Shown here piece by piece: positions 46,945 to 56,427 of a stretch of DNA of 64,000 bases (position 1 is its first letter; each line of letters opens with the position of its first letter). The stretch is from Ferirhizobium litorale. Its GTDB lineage: Bacteria; Pseudomonadota; Alphaproteobacteria; Rhizobiales; Rhizobiaceae. Position numbers and translations under genes: made by a program. The stretch lies in contig JALDYZ010000002.1 in the NCBI GenBank assembly GCA_030028905.1, positions 558,001 through 622,000 on the forward strand, read 5' to 3'. Under the pieces are notes generated by a model. It ran no database searches. It worked only from the letters and a program-made list of their open reading frames with translations, and was not told the origin of the DNA.

Positions 46945-48498
46945 TCAGTACCAGGCGTCAGGCATCGCCTTTTTCTTGCCATCGACATAGGCGGCGAGCG
47001 CCTCGTCTACCGCGGGATCGAGCGGCGGGGCCTCGTACTCGGCGAGCGTCTTCTTCCATTGCCGGTTGGCGCGGGTGGCGATGTCAGTCGAGCCCCCCTC
47101 CTCGCTCCATTTTTCGAACGGCTCGTTGTCGGAGAGCGTCGAATCCCAGAAGGCGGTCTGGTAGTTGCGCATTGTATGATCGCAGCCGAGAAAATGGCTG
47201 CCCGGCCCCACCTGCAGGAAGGCATCCATGGCCAACGTATTGTCGTCGACCACCACCCCCGCCAGGTAGGAATGCAGGGCGCCGCAGAGATCCGCATCCA
47301 TGACGAACTTTTCGTAGGACATCGACAGCAGCCCGTCGAGGAAGCCTGCCGAATGCAGGATAAAGTTGGCGCCGCAGTGGATGGCCGACAGCATCGACAT
47401 CAACCCTTCCTGCATCGCCTGGCCATCAGGCAGTTTGGAATTGGAAAAATTGCCGGCGCAGCGCAGCGGAAGCCTGAGACGCCGCGCCAACTGGCCGACG
47501 ACCATCGATCCGATCGCCGGCTCCGGCGTTCCGAAGGTGGGAGATCCTGAGCGCAGCGACATGGACGAGAGGAAGTTGCCGAAGATCACCGGCGCCCCCT
47601 TGCGCTCGAGCTGCGTCAGGGCGCAGCCGGCGATGGTCTCGGCGAAGGACTGGGCGATCGCGCCGGCATTGGTGACGGGGCCCATGGCGCCGCCGAGGAT
47701 GAAGGGCACGATCACCGCCGCCTGGTTGGCGCGGGCATAGGCCCGCAGCGACTTCGTCATCGTGCCGTCCCATACGAGCGGGGAGTTGACGTTGACATTG
47801 CCGAGGATGACGCAGTGGCGATCGATGAAATCGGCACCGAAAAGGATGCGGGCCATCTCGATCGAATCCTCGGCGCGCTCCTCTGCGGTAACCGATCCCA
47901 TGAACGGGCGGTCGGAATACTTGATGTGGGAATAGACCATGTCGAGGTGGCGCTTGTTCACCGGCACGTCGACCGGCTCGCAGATCGTGCCGCCCGAATG
48001 ATGCAGCCAGGGGCTCGCCTGGGCGAGCTTGATGAAGTTGCGAAAATCCTCGATCGTGCCGTAGCGCCGGCCCTTGTCGAGATCCATCACGAAGGGCGAG
48101 CCGTAGGCCGGCGAGAACACCACGTTGCTGCCGCCGATCTCGACATTGTGCAGCGGATTGCGCGCATACTGGGTGAACTGGGCCGGTGCCGACGACACGA
48201 TCTCGCGCAGCATGCCGGGCTCGAAGGTCACCCTGACGCCGTCAACACGGGCACCGGCGCGCTTCCACAGGTCAAGGGCGGCGAGATCGTCGCGGAACTC
48301 GATACCCACTTCGGCAAGAATCCGGTCGGCGATCGCCTCGATCTTGAGGAGGTTTTCCTCCGAGAGGATGTCGTAGGTGGGGATGTTGCGCCGGATGTAC
48401 GGCACGCCGGCAGGCTTTGCACCGCCCTCCCGCCTGGCACTCCTTGCCGCCCTCGTCCGCCTGCCCGGTTCGGCGAGCGCTTCTACCGTCTGTGCCAT
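46945..48498 (-). CDS. Trimethylamine methyltransferase (MttB) family protein, non-pyrrolysine
   Basis: A 517-residue MttB/COG5598 protein, start MAQTVEALAEPGRR at ATG 48498 with GGGAG upstream. The open frame is continuous with no in-frame TAG, so it is a non-pyrrolysine member like the glycine betaine methyltransferase group. Such enzymes pass a methyl group to a corrinoid protein; no corrinoid protein or methyltransferase partner gene is in the window. Substrate unknown; glycine or proline betaine is a reasonable guess. Divergent from a LysR regulator, which probably controls it. Confidence 0.85.
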   Translation of the reverse strand: MAQTVEALAEPGRRTRAARSARREGGAKPAGVPYIRRNIPTYDILSEENLLKIEAIADRILAEVGIEFRDDLAALDLWKRAGARVDGVRVTFEPGMLREIVSSAPAQFTQYARNPLHNVEIGGSNVVFSPAYGSPFVMDLDKGRRYGTIEDFRNFIKLAQASPWLHHSGGTICEPVDVPVNKRHLDMVYSHIKYSDRPFMGSVTAEERAEDSIEMARILFGADFIDRHCVILGNVNVNSPLVWDGTMTKSLRAYARANQAAVIVPFILGGAMGPVTNAGAIAQSFAETIAGCALTQLERKGAPVIFGNFLSSMSLRSGSPTFGTPEPAIGSMVVGQLARRLRLPLRCAGNFSNSKLPDGQAMQEGLMSMLSAIHCGANFILHSAGFLDGLLSMSYEKFVMDADLCGALHSYLAGVVVDDNTLAMDAFLQVGPGSHFLGCDHTMRNYQTAFWDSTLSDNEPFEKWSEEGGSTDIATRANRQWKKTLAEYEAPPLDPAVDEALAAYVDGKKKAMPDAWY

Positions 48499-48577
48499 GC
48501 CATTCACTCCCTTGCACGTCAGCAAAGCTTATCGCCCGGGGAAGGGCCTGTAACGCTGGAAAAAATCGACACAAGAT

Positions 48578-48592
48578 ATAAGCTCACCTTAT
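48578..48592. promoter_or_regulatory. ATAAG-N5-CTTAT palindrome over the LysR start codon
   Basis: A perfect inverted repeat with the LysR start codon (48591) at its end. In a divergent LysR/target pair such a T/A palindrome is a plausible LysR-binding site; a further GCTTAT half lies at 48528-48533. Autorepression is inferred. Confidence 0.5.
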
Positions 48593-49502
48593 GGAAAGCT
48601 TGCGACGCCTCCTGCCATCGGCAACCAGCCTCATCATCTTCGAGGCGGCTGGCCGCCATGAAAACTTCACCCGCGCGGCCGAGGAACTCGGCATGTCGCA
48701 GGCGGCCGTATCCTATGCGATGCGCACCTTGGAGGACCAACTCGGCGTGCCGCTGTTTCGCCGGGTGCACCGGGCGGTGGAACTGACAGATGTCGGCGAG
48801 CGCTTCCATGCCGATGTGTCGGCCGGCCTGACCCGGATCCAGAAATCGGCCGAGGAGATCCGCGCCAAAGGCCGCGAGGTGAACGTCACGCTTGCGGCCT
48901 CGACCGCCTTCGCCTCGATGTGGATGCTGCCGAGACTGGCGCAACTGCGTGCCGACCTGCCCGACATCGACCTGCGCATCCAGACCAGCGTGCGCGACCT
49001 CGACCTCGACGAGGAACCGATCCCGCTCGGCGTGCGCGGCGGTGATCCCGCCACCTGGCCGCGCTACCATGCCGCCCTGCTGGCACCCGAGGTCGTCAAC
49101 GCCGTGGCAAGCCCGGCCTTCGTCGAGCAGCACGGTTTTCCCGAGACGCCGCAGGCGCTGACGCGTCATCGGCTAATACGGCTGGAAGAACCGGTGCGGG
49201 AAGCGTGCGACTGGCCGCAATGGTTCCAGAGCGCGGGAATATCCTACCAGCCGCAGAGTCACGGTCTCGCGATCAACGATTATGTACTGGTGATCCAGGC
49301 GGTGCTTTCCGGCGAGGGCATCGCGCTTGGGTGGGAACACCTTACGGAGAGGCAGACGCGCTCCGGCCTGCTGGTGCCGGTCGGCAACCATGTGCTGCGC
49401 ACCGGCCAGGCCTTCTATGTGGTGTGGCCGCGGTCGCGCGAACTGAACGCCCATGCCAGGCGGGTGCGCGACTGGTTGCTCGAGCAAGGCAGCGGGGGTT
49501 GA
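48591..49502 (+). CDS. LysR-family transcriptional regulator (GcvA-like)
   Basis: A 303-residue LysR regulator. The HTH at about 20-45 reads NFTRAAEELGMSQAAVSYAM, followed by LGVPLFRRVHRAVELTDVGE and the periplasmic-binding-like effector domain. Resembles the GcvA subgroup. Transcribed away from the MttB-family gene with 92 bp between, so that gene is its likely target. Confidence 0.92.
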   Translation: MESLRRLLPSATSLIIFEAAGRHENFTRAAEELGMSQAAVSYAMRTLEDQLGVPLFRRVHRAVELTDVGERFHADVSAGLTRIQKSAEEIRAKGREVNVTLAASTAFASMWMLPRLAQLRADLPDIDLRIQTSVRDLDLDEEPIPLGVRGGDPATWPRYHAALLAPEVVNAVASPAFVEQHGFPETPQALTRHRLIRLEEPVREACDWPQWFQSAGISYQPQSHGLAINDYVLVIQAVLSGEGIALGWEHLTERQTRSGLLVPVGNHVLRTGQAFYVVWPRSRELNAHARRVRDWLLEQGSGG

Positions 49503-49538
49503 TTGCAATCGCTCCAGGCCGACTGAGCCGTGCAGTCT

Positions 49539-50885
49539 TCAGTCTGCGGCGGCGAGTTCGACGTTGCGCTCCTTGAGGTAGGCGAGCGTGGCGGCGCTGT
49601 CGGCGGGGCGGCCGTAAAAATAGCCCTGCCCTATCGAACAGCCGAGCGCCTTGAGGATCTTGACCTCGGTGACTTCCTCGATGCCTTCGGCGACGACCTG
49701 CAACTGCAACCCCTCGCACATGGCAACGATCGCCCTGACGATATGCTCCGAAGCCGGGTCGCTGGCCAGCCGCGAGACGAAGGCACGATCGATCTTGACC
49801 TTGTCGAAGGCAAAGTCCCGCAACCGCCCGAGGCTCGACTGGCCGGTGCCGAAATCATCCAGCGCGATCCGGACGCCGGCCCTGCGCAGCTCTGCGATGA
49901 TGCAGTGTGCGGTATCGGCGGAGGTGACGACCGCCGTCTCGGTAATCTCGAGGACGAGGCGGTGCGGATCGAAGCCGATGCGGCCGAGGATCGCAAGGAT
50001 ACTGCTCGCGGTGGCGGGATCGGTCAGTTGCGCCGAGGACAGGTTGAACGACAGGAAGGTTTCGCGCGGCCAGGAGAGCGCGGCTTCCGCGGCCTTGCGC
50101 AGCAGGGTTTCCGACAGCGTGTCGATGAAGCCGCGCTCCTCGGCAAGCGGTACGAACACCGCAGGCGAAACGAAGCCGAGCTCGGGATCGATCCAGCGCG
50201 CCAGCGCCTCGAATCCAAGCACCGTCTCGTTCTTCAGGTTGACGATCGGCTGGAAGTGAACATCCACGGCATCGTTGATGATGGCATTGCGCAGCGCCTG
50301 CTCCAGCAGCGTTGCATGCTGCATTTCCTGCGCGATTTCACGCGTGTAGACGGTAACCTGGCCGCGGCCACGGCGCTTCGAGCGATAGAGCGCGGTCTCG
50401 GCGCTTTTCAGCAGCGGCTCGAAGCCCTCCCCGGCAAAGGGATGGATGGCGAAGCCGAACGATGCGCTGAGCCGCACGCTGCGATCGCCGAGATCATAGG
50501 GCGCGGCAAGCACGTCCTTGACCATCTGGCCGAATTTTTCCGCGCCGAGCCTCTCGAAGACCAGCGGCAGGACGAAGGCGAATTCGTCGCCGCCGTGCCG
50601 GGTGACGGCGGCGCCGTCGGGAATGCAGGCCTGCAGCCGAAGCGCCACCTGCCGCAGGATCTCGTCGCCCGCCTCGCTGCCGAACAGGTCGTTGATCGGC
50701 TTGAACCCGTCAAGATTGGTGATGCCGATGGCAAAGGGTGCCGGGTCCTCCGCCCGCTCCTCGGCGAGCAAGCGCACCCTGTCGCGCAGCCGATAGCGGT
50801 TACCGAGCCCGGTCAGCATATCGGTATGGACCAGGAGTTGCTCGCCGGCCCTGGCCCGCGGCAACGATGGATCGGCCGGCATCAT
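49539..50885 (-). CDS. GGDEF-EAL protein (c-di-GMP phosphodiesterase/diguanylate cyclase)
   Basis: A 448-residue two-domain c-di-GMP enzyme without membrane segments. A GGDEF domain (residues about 20-180) has an intact GGDEF at 98-102 but no RxxD inhibitory site just before it. The EAL domain (about 195-435) has E226-A-L, N281, E313/E315, DDFGTG at 343-348, K364 and E400, so all main phosphodiesterase residues are present. Net activity cannot be read off. The PAS-receiver gene lies just upstream on the same strand, a likely signalling partner. Confidence 0.92.
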   Translation of the reverse strand: MMPADPSLPRARAGEQLLVHTDMLTGLGNRYRLRDRVRLLAEERAEDPAPFAIGITNLDGFKPINDLFGSEAGDEILRQVALRLQACIPDGAAVTRHGGDEFAFVLPLVFERLGAEKFGQMVKDVLAAPYDLGDRSVRLSASFGFAIHPFAGEGFEPLLKSAETALYRSKRRGRGQVTVYTREIAQEMQHATLLEQALRNAIINDAVDVHFQPIVNLKNETVLGFEALARWIDPELGFVSPAVFVPLAEERGFIDTLSETLLRKAAEAALSWPRETFLSFNLSSAQLTDPATASSILAILGRIGFDPHRLVLEITETAVVTSADTAHCIIAELRRAGVRIALDDFGTGQSSLGRLRDFAFDKVKIDRAFVSRLASDPASEHIVRAIVAMCEGLQLQVVAEGIEEVTEVKILKALGCSIGQGYFYGRPADSAATLAYLKERNVELAAAD

Positions 50886-51015
50886 ATTCGGTCATTCCTG
50901 AGTACTTGTTCCACCCAGGCCGAGAATGGTGGTGATCTCTTAAAAAAAGGATAGCGTCGGGAGAGAATGCACTGAAAGCTTGATTGCGACGGCTTTGGGC
51001 GACCATCGACGCCGC

Positions 51016-52695
51016 TCAGACCACAACGCGACCTTCGTCCTGCGCGATATGCGCGCGGATGGCGGCATCGATGATATCCGGGCTGATCGGCTTGAGGATG
51101 GTGTCGTCCATGCCGGCCTGCAGGCAATTGCGGCGGTCCTGGTCGAAGGCTTGTGCCAGCACACCGATGATCGCAGTGCGGGCCGACAGGTCCTTTTGCC
51201 GGTCGCGGATGTAGAGTGCCGCCTCGATGCCGTTGATGCCGGGAAGCGTCAGGTCCATCAGCACAACCTCCGGAGAGTGCTTTTCCCAAAGGCGAACGGC
51301 CTCAAGACCGTCGGCCGCGACCAGGTAGCTATATCCGAGACCCTCGAGGATCTGCGAGAAAACGATCTGGTTGACCGGATTGTCTTCGGCGACCAGCACC
51401 TGCACGGTCCCGTCCGCCGGCTCGGCTTTCGGAGCATCGATCGAGGTTTCCACCTTGGGTCGATGGGCGATGGCGGATGCGATCACGTGGCTGCCGCGCA
51501 AGTCGAAATGCTTGGTCAGAAGATAGGCGAATTCGGTGCACAGCTGAAAGCCGTCCAGCGCCATGACCGGGATCTCATGCTTCTCGGCGAGATCGAGGCA
51601 GCGCACATCCATGCGATTGTCGATGACGACGAGATCGAGGCGAAGGCCGTGCGCAGCTGCAATATCGAGAAATGCACGCTGCTCGTCGACCGTGCGGACC
51701 GCCTGCGCCTCCATACCGAGACGCGACAGCGTGTCGAGGGCAGCAATCTCGACTTCGTGATCGGCAGTGACCAGAAGGACCTTTTGCCGGGCGACCCGAT
51801 TGCCAACCTCCTGCGGATCGCCGCGTCGCCCGATCGCATCGGCCGGACGCTCCTCGCCAAATGCGAGGCGCCTGGCGCCATGGGCGGCTCCACCCGAGCC
51901 GAGGACGGAGGATAGCTCCGTGACATCCTCCGCTGTGGTCACCAGAAGATAGCGCCCCGGCTTGCCGATGCGGTGCTTGCGAACGACAAGTTCCAGATCG
52001 GTGTTGCCGGTCCGCTCCATGATCTCCGGGACCATGACCGCGGCCCCGCTTTCCAGCACATGCCGGTCGCTGGCATCGAAGCGGGCGGCGATATCCGGGC
52101 TCAGGACATCGTGAACCGTGCGTCCGAGAATGGCATCGGCCTTGACCCCGTGCAGGGCGCAGAAGGCCCTGTTGGCCGCGACGTAGGTGAGGTTGCGATC
52201 CTTGACGCAAATTGGAAAGGGCAAGGTGTCGAGGATCTCCTCGGTGACCTGGATGCGTTCGAGGTCGCCGTACCACTGCTCCTCGCGCTTCTTCTGCTCG
52301 GAAACATCGGTAATGACAAAGATCGCAAAGCCGTTCGCCAGGCGCCGCTTCAGCAGCCGCAACCAGCGATCCGCTCCATGCTTCTCGACGATGTCGAAGC
52401 GCTCGCGCCAGTGGCTGGCGATGCGTTCGGCGATCCAGTCATCGCGGTTGAGGTTTCTGCTGGAGCCATAGGCATGGCGCACACCGAGATCATAGACTGC
52501 GCCGAGAAAATCCCTCATGCGCGTTCCGGGTTTTATGAACTGGGATGAGACGGGAAAGTAGCTCAAGACCTGCCGGCTGGCATAGACCATGCGGTCGTTG
52601 CGATCATACACGATGAACGCCGCGGAGAGCCCCTCACAGACTGCATCCAGCATGGCTGTCTGAATGTTCGCGTCGCCCGACGCTACTTCATTCAT
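51016..52695 (-). CDS. PAS-PAS-receiver-receiver protein lacking a kinase core
   Basis: A 559-residue signalling protein. Two PAS domains occupy about 15-130 and 140-255. A receiver-like fold with VVIDNRMD follows at about 295-410. A full receiver with VLVAEDNPVNQ and phospho-acceptor D481 in LMDLTLPG ends it (about 430-550). No HisKA H-box or HATPase_c motifs can be seen, where hybrid kinases have them. The start ATG at 52695 has GGGGAA upstream. It lies 130 bp upstream of the GGDEF-EAL gene on the same strand. Confidence 0.85.
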   Translation of the reverse strand: MNEVASGDANIQTAMLDAVCEGLSAAFIVYDRNDRMVYASRQVLSYFPVSSQFIKPGTRMRDFLGAVYDLGVRHAYGSSRNLNRDDWIAERIASHWRERFDIVEKHGADRWLRLLKRRLANGFAIFVITDVSEQKKREEQWYGDLERIQVTEEILDTLPFPICVKDRNLTYVAANRAFCALHGVKADAILGRTVHDVLSPDIAARFDASDRHVLESGAAVMVPEIMERTGNTDLELVVRKHRIGKPGRYLLVTTAEDVTELSSVLGSGGAAHGARRLAFGEERPADAIGRRGDPQEVGNRVARQKVLLVTADHEVEIAALDTLSRLGMEAQAVRTVDEQRAFLDIAAAHGLRLDLVVIDNRMDVRCLDLAEKHEIPVMALDGFQLCTEFAYLLTKHFDLRGSHVIASAIAHRPKVETSIDAPKAEPADGTVQVLVAEDNPVNQIVFSQILEGLGYSYLVAADGLEAVRLWEKHSPEVVLMDLTLPGINGIEAALYIRDRQKDLSARTAIIGVLAQAFDQDRRNCLQAGMDDTILKPISPDIIDAAIRAHIAQDEGRVVV

Positions 52696-53067
52696 CGTGA
52701 ATTCCCCGAACCCCGTTCCCGGTCGTGCACCGGATAGTCTCGATTTGCCCAAACACCTGATCCTCCATGCGGGCGCTATTGCGTCCATGGCAAGACAGGA
52801 ATCTGAGAGGAAACATGCTGGCAATCCGACCTTGAAACAGGAGCCCGCGATCCGAAAGCATGACGGCATCCAGCCCGCCGTCATCGTCCGCGCGGTCTTG
52901 GAGCCGACCCCTGCGATCATTTCAAGTAGTGGTCGAAAACTGACAGCTCATCATTAAAAGGCGATTAATAAGCTGCACAAAGTTGTGCCCACCGCTGGCA
53001 GCGGCAATTCGGTGTCGAAACTGCCGCCAAGCTTGGCAAGCCGGGTCGAATCCGGCTAAATCAGCCG
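52696..53067. other. 372-bp region between the PAS-receiver gene and mutL
   Basis: Divergent promoter region. It contains an inverted repeat GCCGG...CCGGC (53040-53056) and a GCGGCA/TGCCGC pair near mutL. The GGGTCGAATCC patch recalls a tRNA T-arm but no tRNA fold is present. Otherwise nothing is recognised. Confidence 0.45.
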
Positions 53068-54897
53068 ATGTCCATCAAGCAGCTTTCCGAAACACTGATA
53101 AACCAGATCGCCGCCGGCGAGGTCATCGAACGCCCGGCGAGCGCGGCGAAAGAACTGATCGAGAATGCGATCGATGCCGGCGCGACGCGGGTGGAGATCG
53201 CCACGGCCGGCGGCGGCAAGGGGCTATTGCGGGTAACCGACAATGGCAGCGGCATGAACGCTGCCGATCTCGAAATGGCCGTGCGCCGTCACTGCACCTC
53301 CAAGATTTCCGACGCCCTGACCGACATCCGCACCCTCGGCTTCCGTGGCGAGGCGCTGCCGTCGATCGGCTCGGTGGCGAAGCTGACGATCACCAGCCGG
53401 CCGGCCGCGGCTCCCGAGGCGGCTGAAATCAAGATCAGTGGCGGCAAGACGGCGCCTGTGCGCCCGGCGGCCGCCAATCCCGGAACGATCGTCGAGGTTC
53501 GCGATCTCTTCTTCGCGACGCCGGCGCGGCTGAAGTTCCTGAAGAGCGAAAGGGCGGAGGCCGCGGCGATCACCGAGGTGGTCAAGCGCATGGCGATCGC
53601 CTTCCCGAAGGTGCGATTCATCCTGTCCGGCTCGGACCGATCGACGCTCGAGTTTGCCGCCACCGGCGACGATCACCTCGCCCGCATGGCGCAGGTGCTC
53701 GGCAAGGAATTCAAGGACAACGCCATCGCACTCGATGCCGAGCGCGAAGGGGTGCGGCTCACCGGTTTTACCGGCGTTCCGACCTTCAACCGGGGCAATT
53801 CCGCCCATCAGTACGCCTTCGTCAACGGCCGGCCGGTGCAGGACAAGCTCATCCTGTCGGCGATCCGCGGCGCCTATGCCGAAACCATCCCCCACGGTCG
53901 CTATGCGGTCGCCGTCCTGGCGCTCGGCCTCGATCCGGATCTAGTCGACGTCAACGTCCATCCGGCCAAGTCCGACGTCCGCTTCCGCGATCCCGGCCTC
54001 ATCCGCGGCCTGATCGTCGGCGCGATCCGCGAGGCGCTGGCCCGCGAAGGGGACCGGGCATCGACGACCGGGGCGAGCAGCATGATGCGGGCCTTCCGGC
54101 CGGGCGTACAGCCGTTCTATCGCCCGCAGCCTTCCGCGCCCTGGTCTTCCGAGCGTTCGCCCTACCGGCCGTTTGCTGTGAACGGCGGCCCCGAGGGTTT
54201 CAGCGAGGCCGGCCAGGCGAATTTTACAGACATCGTCGCGCCCACGGCACGGGCCGAGACCGCCGTCGCGGAAATCCTGGTGGAGGAGCCGGCAACAGCG
54301 ACCGCCGAGCCAAGCCGGTTTCCGCTCGGCGCCGCCCGCGCGCAGGTGCACGAGAACTACATCGTCGCCCAGACAGAGGATGGCCTCGTCATCGTCGACC
54401 AGCACGCCGCCCACGAAAGGCTGGTGTTCGAGGCGTTGCGCAAATCGCTGCACGCGCGCAAACTGCCATCGCAAGTGCTGCTCATCCCGGAGATCATCGA
54501 CTTCCCGGAAGAGGATTGCGACCGGCTGATGGCGCATGCGGCGGAATTCGCAGATCTCGGCCTTGCGATCGAGCGCTTCGGCCCGGGCGCCATCGCGGTG
54601 CGCGAAACGCCAGCCATGCTGGGCGAGGTCGATGCCGCAGGATTGGTGCGCCAGCTTGCCGACGAGATCGCCGAGTGGGACACGGCCTCGGGACTTGCGG
54701 CCAAGCTCGATTACATCGCCGCCACCATGGCCTGCCATGGATCGGTGCGATCCGGGCGGCGGCTCCGGCCGGAGGAGATGAACGCGCTGCTCAGGCAGAT
54801 GGAAGCCACTCCCGGTTCGGGGCAATGCAACCACGGCCGGCCAACCTATATCGAGCTCAAGCTGGCCGACATCGAGCGGCTGTTCGGACGGAGCTAG
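53068..54897 (+). CDS. mutL: DNA mismatch repair protein MutL with endonuclease motif
   Basis: A 609-residue GHKL ATPase. The N-terminal motif [17 protein letters not shown], then ENAIDAGAT and [10 protein letters not shown] are diagnostic. The C-terminal region holds DQHA-x2-E-x4-E starting at D444 and a GQCNHGRPT motif near C587, the latent endonuclease sites found in organisms without MutH. It is divergent from the PAS-receiver gene and upstream of the DUF2093 gene. Confidence 0.97.
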   Translation: MSIKQLSETLINQIAAGEVIERPASAAKELIENAIDAGATRVEIATAGGGKGLLRVTDNGSGMNAADLEMAVRRHCTSKISDALTDIRTLGFRGEALPSIGSVAKLTITSRPAAAPEAAEIKISGGKTAPVRPAAANPGTIVEVRDLFFATPARLKFLKSERAEAAAITEVVKRMAIAFPKVRFILSGSDRSTLEFAATGDDHLARMAQVLGKEFKDNAIALDAEREGVRLTGFTGVPTFNRGNSAHQYAFVNGRPVQDKLILSAIRGAYAETIPHGRYAVAVLALGLDPDLVDVNVHPAKSDVRFRDPGLIRGLIVGAIREALAREGDRASTTGASSMMRAFRPGVQPFYRPQPSAPWSSERSPYRPFAVNGGPEGFSEAGQANFTDIVAPTARAETAVAEILVEEPATATAEPSRFPLGAARAQVHENYIVAQTEDGLVIVDQHAAHERLVFEALRKSLHARKLPSQVLLIPEIIDFPEEDCDRLMAHAAEFADLGLAIERFGPGAIAVRETPAMLGEVDAAGLVRQLADEIAEWDTASGLAAKLDYIAATMACHGSVRSGRRLRPEEMNALLRQMEATPGSGQCNHGRPTYIELKLADIERLFGRS

Positions 54898-54973
54898 AGC
54901 ACAGCGGAAAAGACTGGAAATGAACAGATCCAGGCGCTATGGCTCACGCGAAAGACACGGCAGGAGAAAATTG

Positions 54974-55204
54974 ATGAACCGATTTGAAGGCAGCGGCAGC
55001 CGCGAGGCCAAGATCAAGTATCTCGATGCCGATTTCCAGATCCTCCTGCCCGGCACCTTCGTCACCTGCGCCATGACCGGCAAGCAGATCCCGATCGACG
55101 AACTGCGTTACTGGAGCGTTGCCCGCCAGGAAGCCTATGCCGACGCAGCCGCCTCCCTCGAAGCAGAAAAACGCGCCGGCGCGCTTCCGACCCAGCACCG
55201 CTGA
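54974..55204 (+). CDS. DUF2093 family protein
   Basis: A 76-residue protein typical of Rhizobiales beside mutL and lpxK: AKIKYLDADFQILLPGTFV, then CAMTGKQIPIDELRYWSV. A C-x-M-T-G-K-x-I-P signature looks family specific. GGAGAAAATTG precedes the ATG at 54974. No function is known. It converges with lpxK across a hairpin terminator. Confidence 0.85.
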   Translation: MNRFEGSGSREAKIKYLDADFQILLPGTFVTCAMTGKQIPIDELRYWSVARQEAYADAAASLEAEKRAGALPTQHR

Positions 55205-55205
55205 T

Positions 55206-55229
55206 CGCCCCCGCTGCGGGGCGTTGTTC
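55206..55229 (+). terminator. Hairpin terminator after DUF2093
   Basis: CGCCCC / GGGGCG stem (55206-55211, 55218-55223) with TTGTTCT downstream, between converging DUF2093 and lpxK. Confidence 0.6.
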
Positions 55230-55264
55230 TACAATCATCCGACGCTCGAACGCGGCAGGCCTGC

Positions 55265-56305
55265 TCAGGCGGCCTTCGACTGCTGCAGGCGCCTGGTGCG
55301 CGCCGCGTTGATCGCGGCGTCGAGGATCTTGGCGGCTGCCTGGTGGTCGTCGAACACCATGTCGATGTCGATCACCCGGCATTTCGCCGCCAGTTCCGCC
55401 GCCCGCCCGTTGTGACCGCCCAGCCGCACGATGTCCTTGGCGGTGGTGACGAGCTGCAGCCCTTCCCTTTCCGCGTGGCCTAGAAGGTCATCCATTTCGT
55501 CAGCGCTCAAGTGCTGGTGATCGGCAAAGCTGCGCCTTGCGACGATGCGGGCGCCGACCTCCTCGACGGTGCGGTAGAACTTCTCCGGATCGGCTATGCC
55601 GGCGAAGGCAAGAACCGGCTTGCCTGCAAGATCGCTGTCGCCGCGCGGCCGGGTCGATGCGACGAAGACGGGCTTTCCGGCGCGCGCCGCCCGGCGCACC
55701 AGCTGGTCGGCGGCATTGCCGTTGCCGACCTTGAGGATGGCGGTCGCCTGTCGCAACTGTTCGCGGATGGGCGCCCGCACCGGACCACCAGGGACCAGGT
55801 GGCCGTTGCCGATGCCGCGCACGCTGTCGACAACCACCAGTGCGTAGTCGATCGTCAGCCTGGCGCTCTGGAAACCGTCGTCCATGATGATGAGATCGCA
55901 GCCTTCCGCCGCGAGCCGGTGGGCGCCGTCGACCCGCCGGCGCGATATGACCGTGACGGCCTCGCGGGCGAGCAGCAGCGGTTCGTCGCCGACATCGATG
56001 GCCCGATGATGGTGGACGTCGACGACGGTAGTGACATCCAGCGAGCCGCCATAACCGCGACTGAGGAAGCCGGGCTTCAGCCCCTTGGCCTTGGCGGCAC
56101 GGGCAAGTGCCAGTGCGGTCGGCGTCTTGCCGGCGCCACCCACGGTGAAGTTGCCGACGCAGATCACCGGGATCGACACGGATGCCCGCCTGGCGTGTGC
56201 CATGCGATAGCCGGCGATACGGCCATAGATAAAAGAAAACGGCGACAAAGCCCAGGCGCGCCAGTCGGGCTTCGTCCACCAGAACGGTGGTGCTTCCGAT
56301 ACCAT
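55265..56305 (-). CDS. lpxK: Tetraacyldisaccharide 4'-kinase LpxK
   Basis: A 346-residue membrane-associated kinase that phosphorylates the 4' position of lipid A precursor. The P-loop region [19 protein letters not shown], the LSRGYGG motif and the [10 protein letters not shown] segment are hallmark features. I start at ATG 56305 ([13 protein letters not shown]) since homologues begin there; an upstream frame to 56380 looks spurious. Downstream of the HAD gene and waaA in a lipid A/LPS core group. Confidence 0.95.
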   Translation of the reverse strand: MVSEAPPFWWTKPDWRAWALSPFSFIYGRIAGYRMAHARRASVSIPVICVGNFTVGGAGKTPTALALARAAKAKGLKPGFLSRGYGGSLDVTTVVDVHHHRAIDVGDEPLLLAREAVTVISRRRVDGAHRLAAEGCDLIIMDDGFQSARLTIDYALVVVDSVRGIGNGHLVPGGPVRAPIREQLRQATAILKVGNGNAADQLVRRAARAGKPVFVASTRPRGDSDLAGKPVLAFAGIADPEKFYRTVEEVGARIVARRSFADHQHLSADEMDDLLGHAEREGLQLVTTAKDIVRLGGHNGRAAELAAKCRVIDIDMVFDDHQAAAKILDAAINAARTRRLQQSKAA

Positions 56306-56427
56306 CCGTCGATTTGCCCCCATTGCCCGTTTTTTAAGACCCGCCATCGATCGCGCGCCTTTTTCGTTTATTGCGGACAAGGAGATGACAGATCATCGGA
56401 AAATGCAAGTCTACCCGTTCGGGTGTT

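Noticed and set aside
48065-48386. Possible pyrrolysine (TAG readthrough) in the MttB-like gene
   Set aside because: The frame from 48498 to 46945 is continuous with no in-frame TAG, so it is a non-pyrrolysine homologue.
53030-53060. tRNA-like T-arm sequence (GGGTCGAATCC) before mutL
   Set aside because: No acceptor, D or anticodon stem can be formed around it; only an inverted repeat remains.
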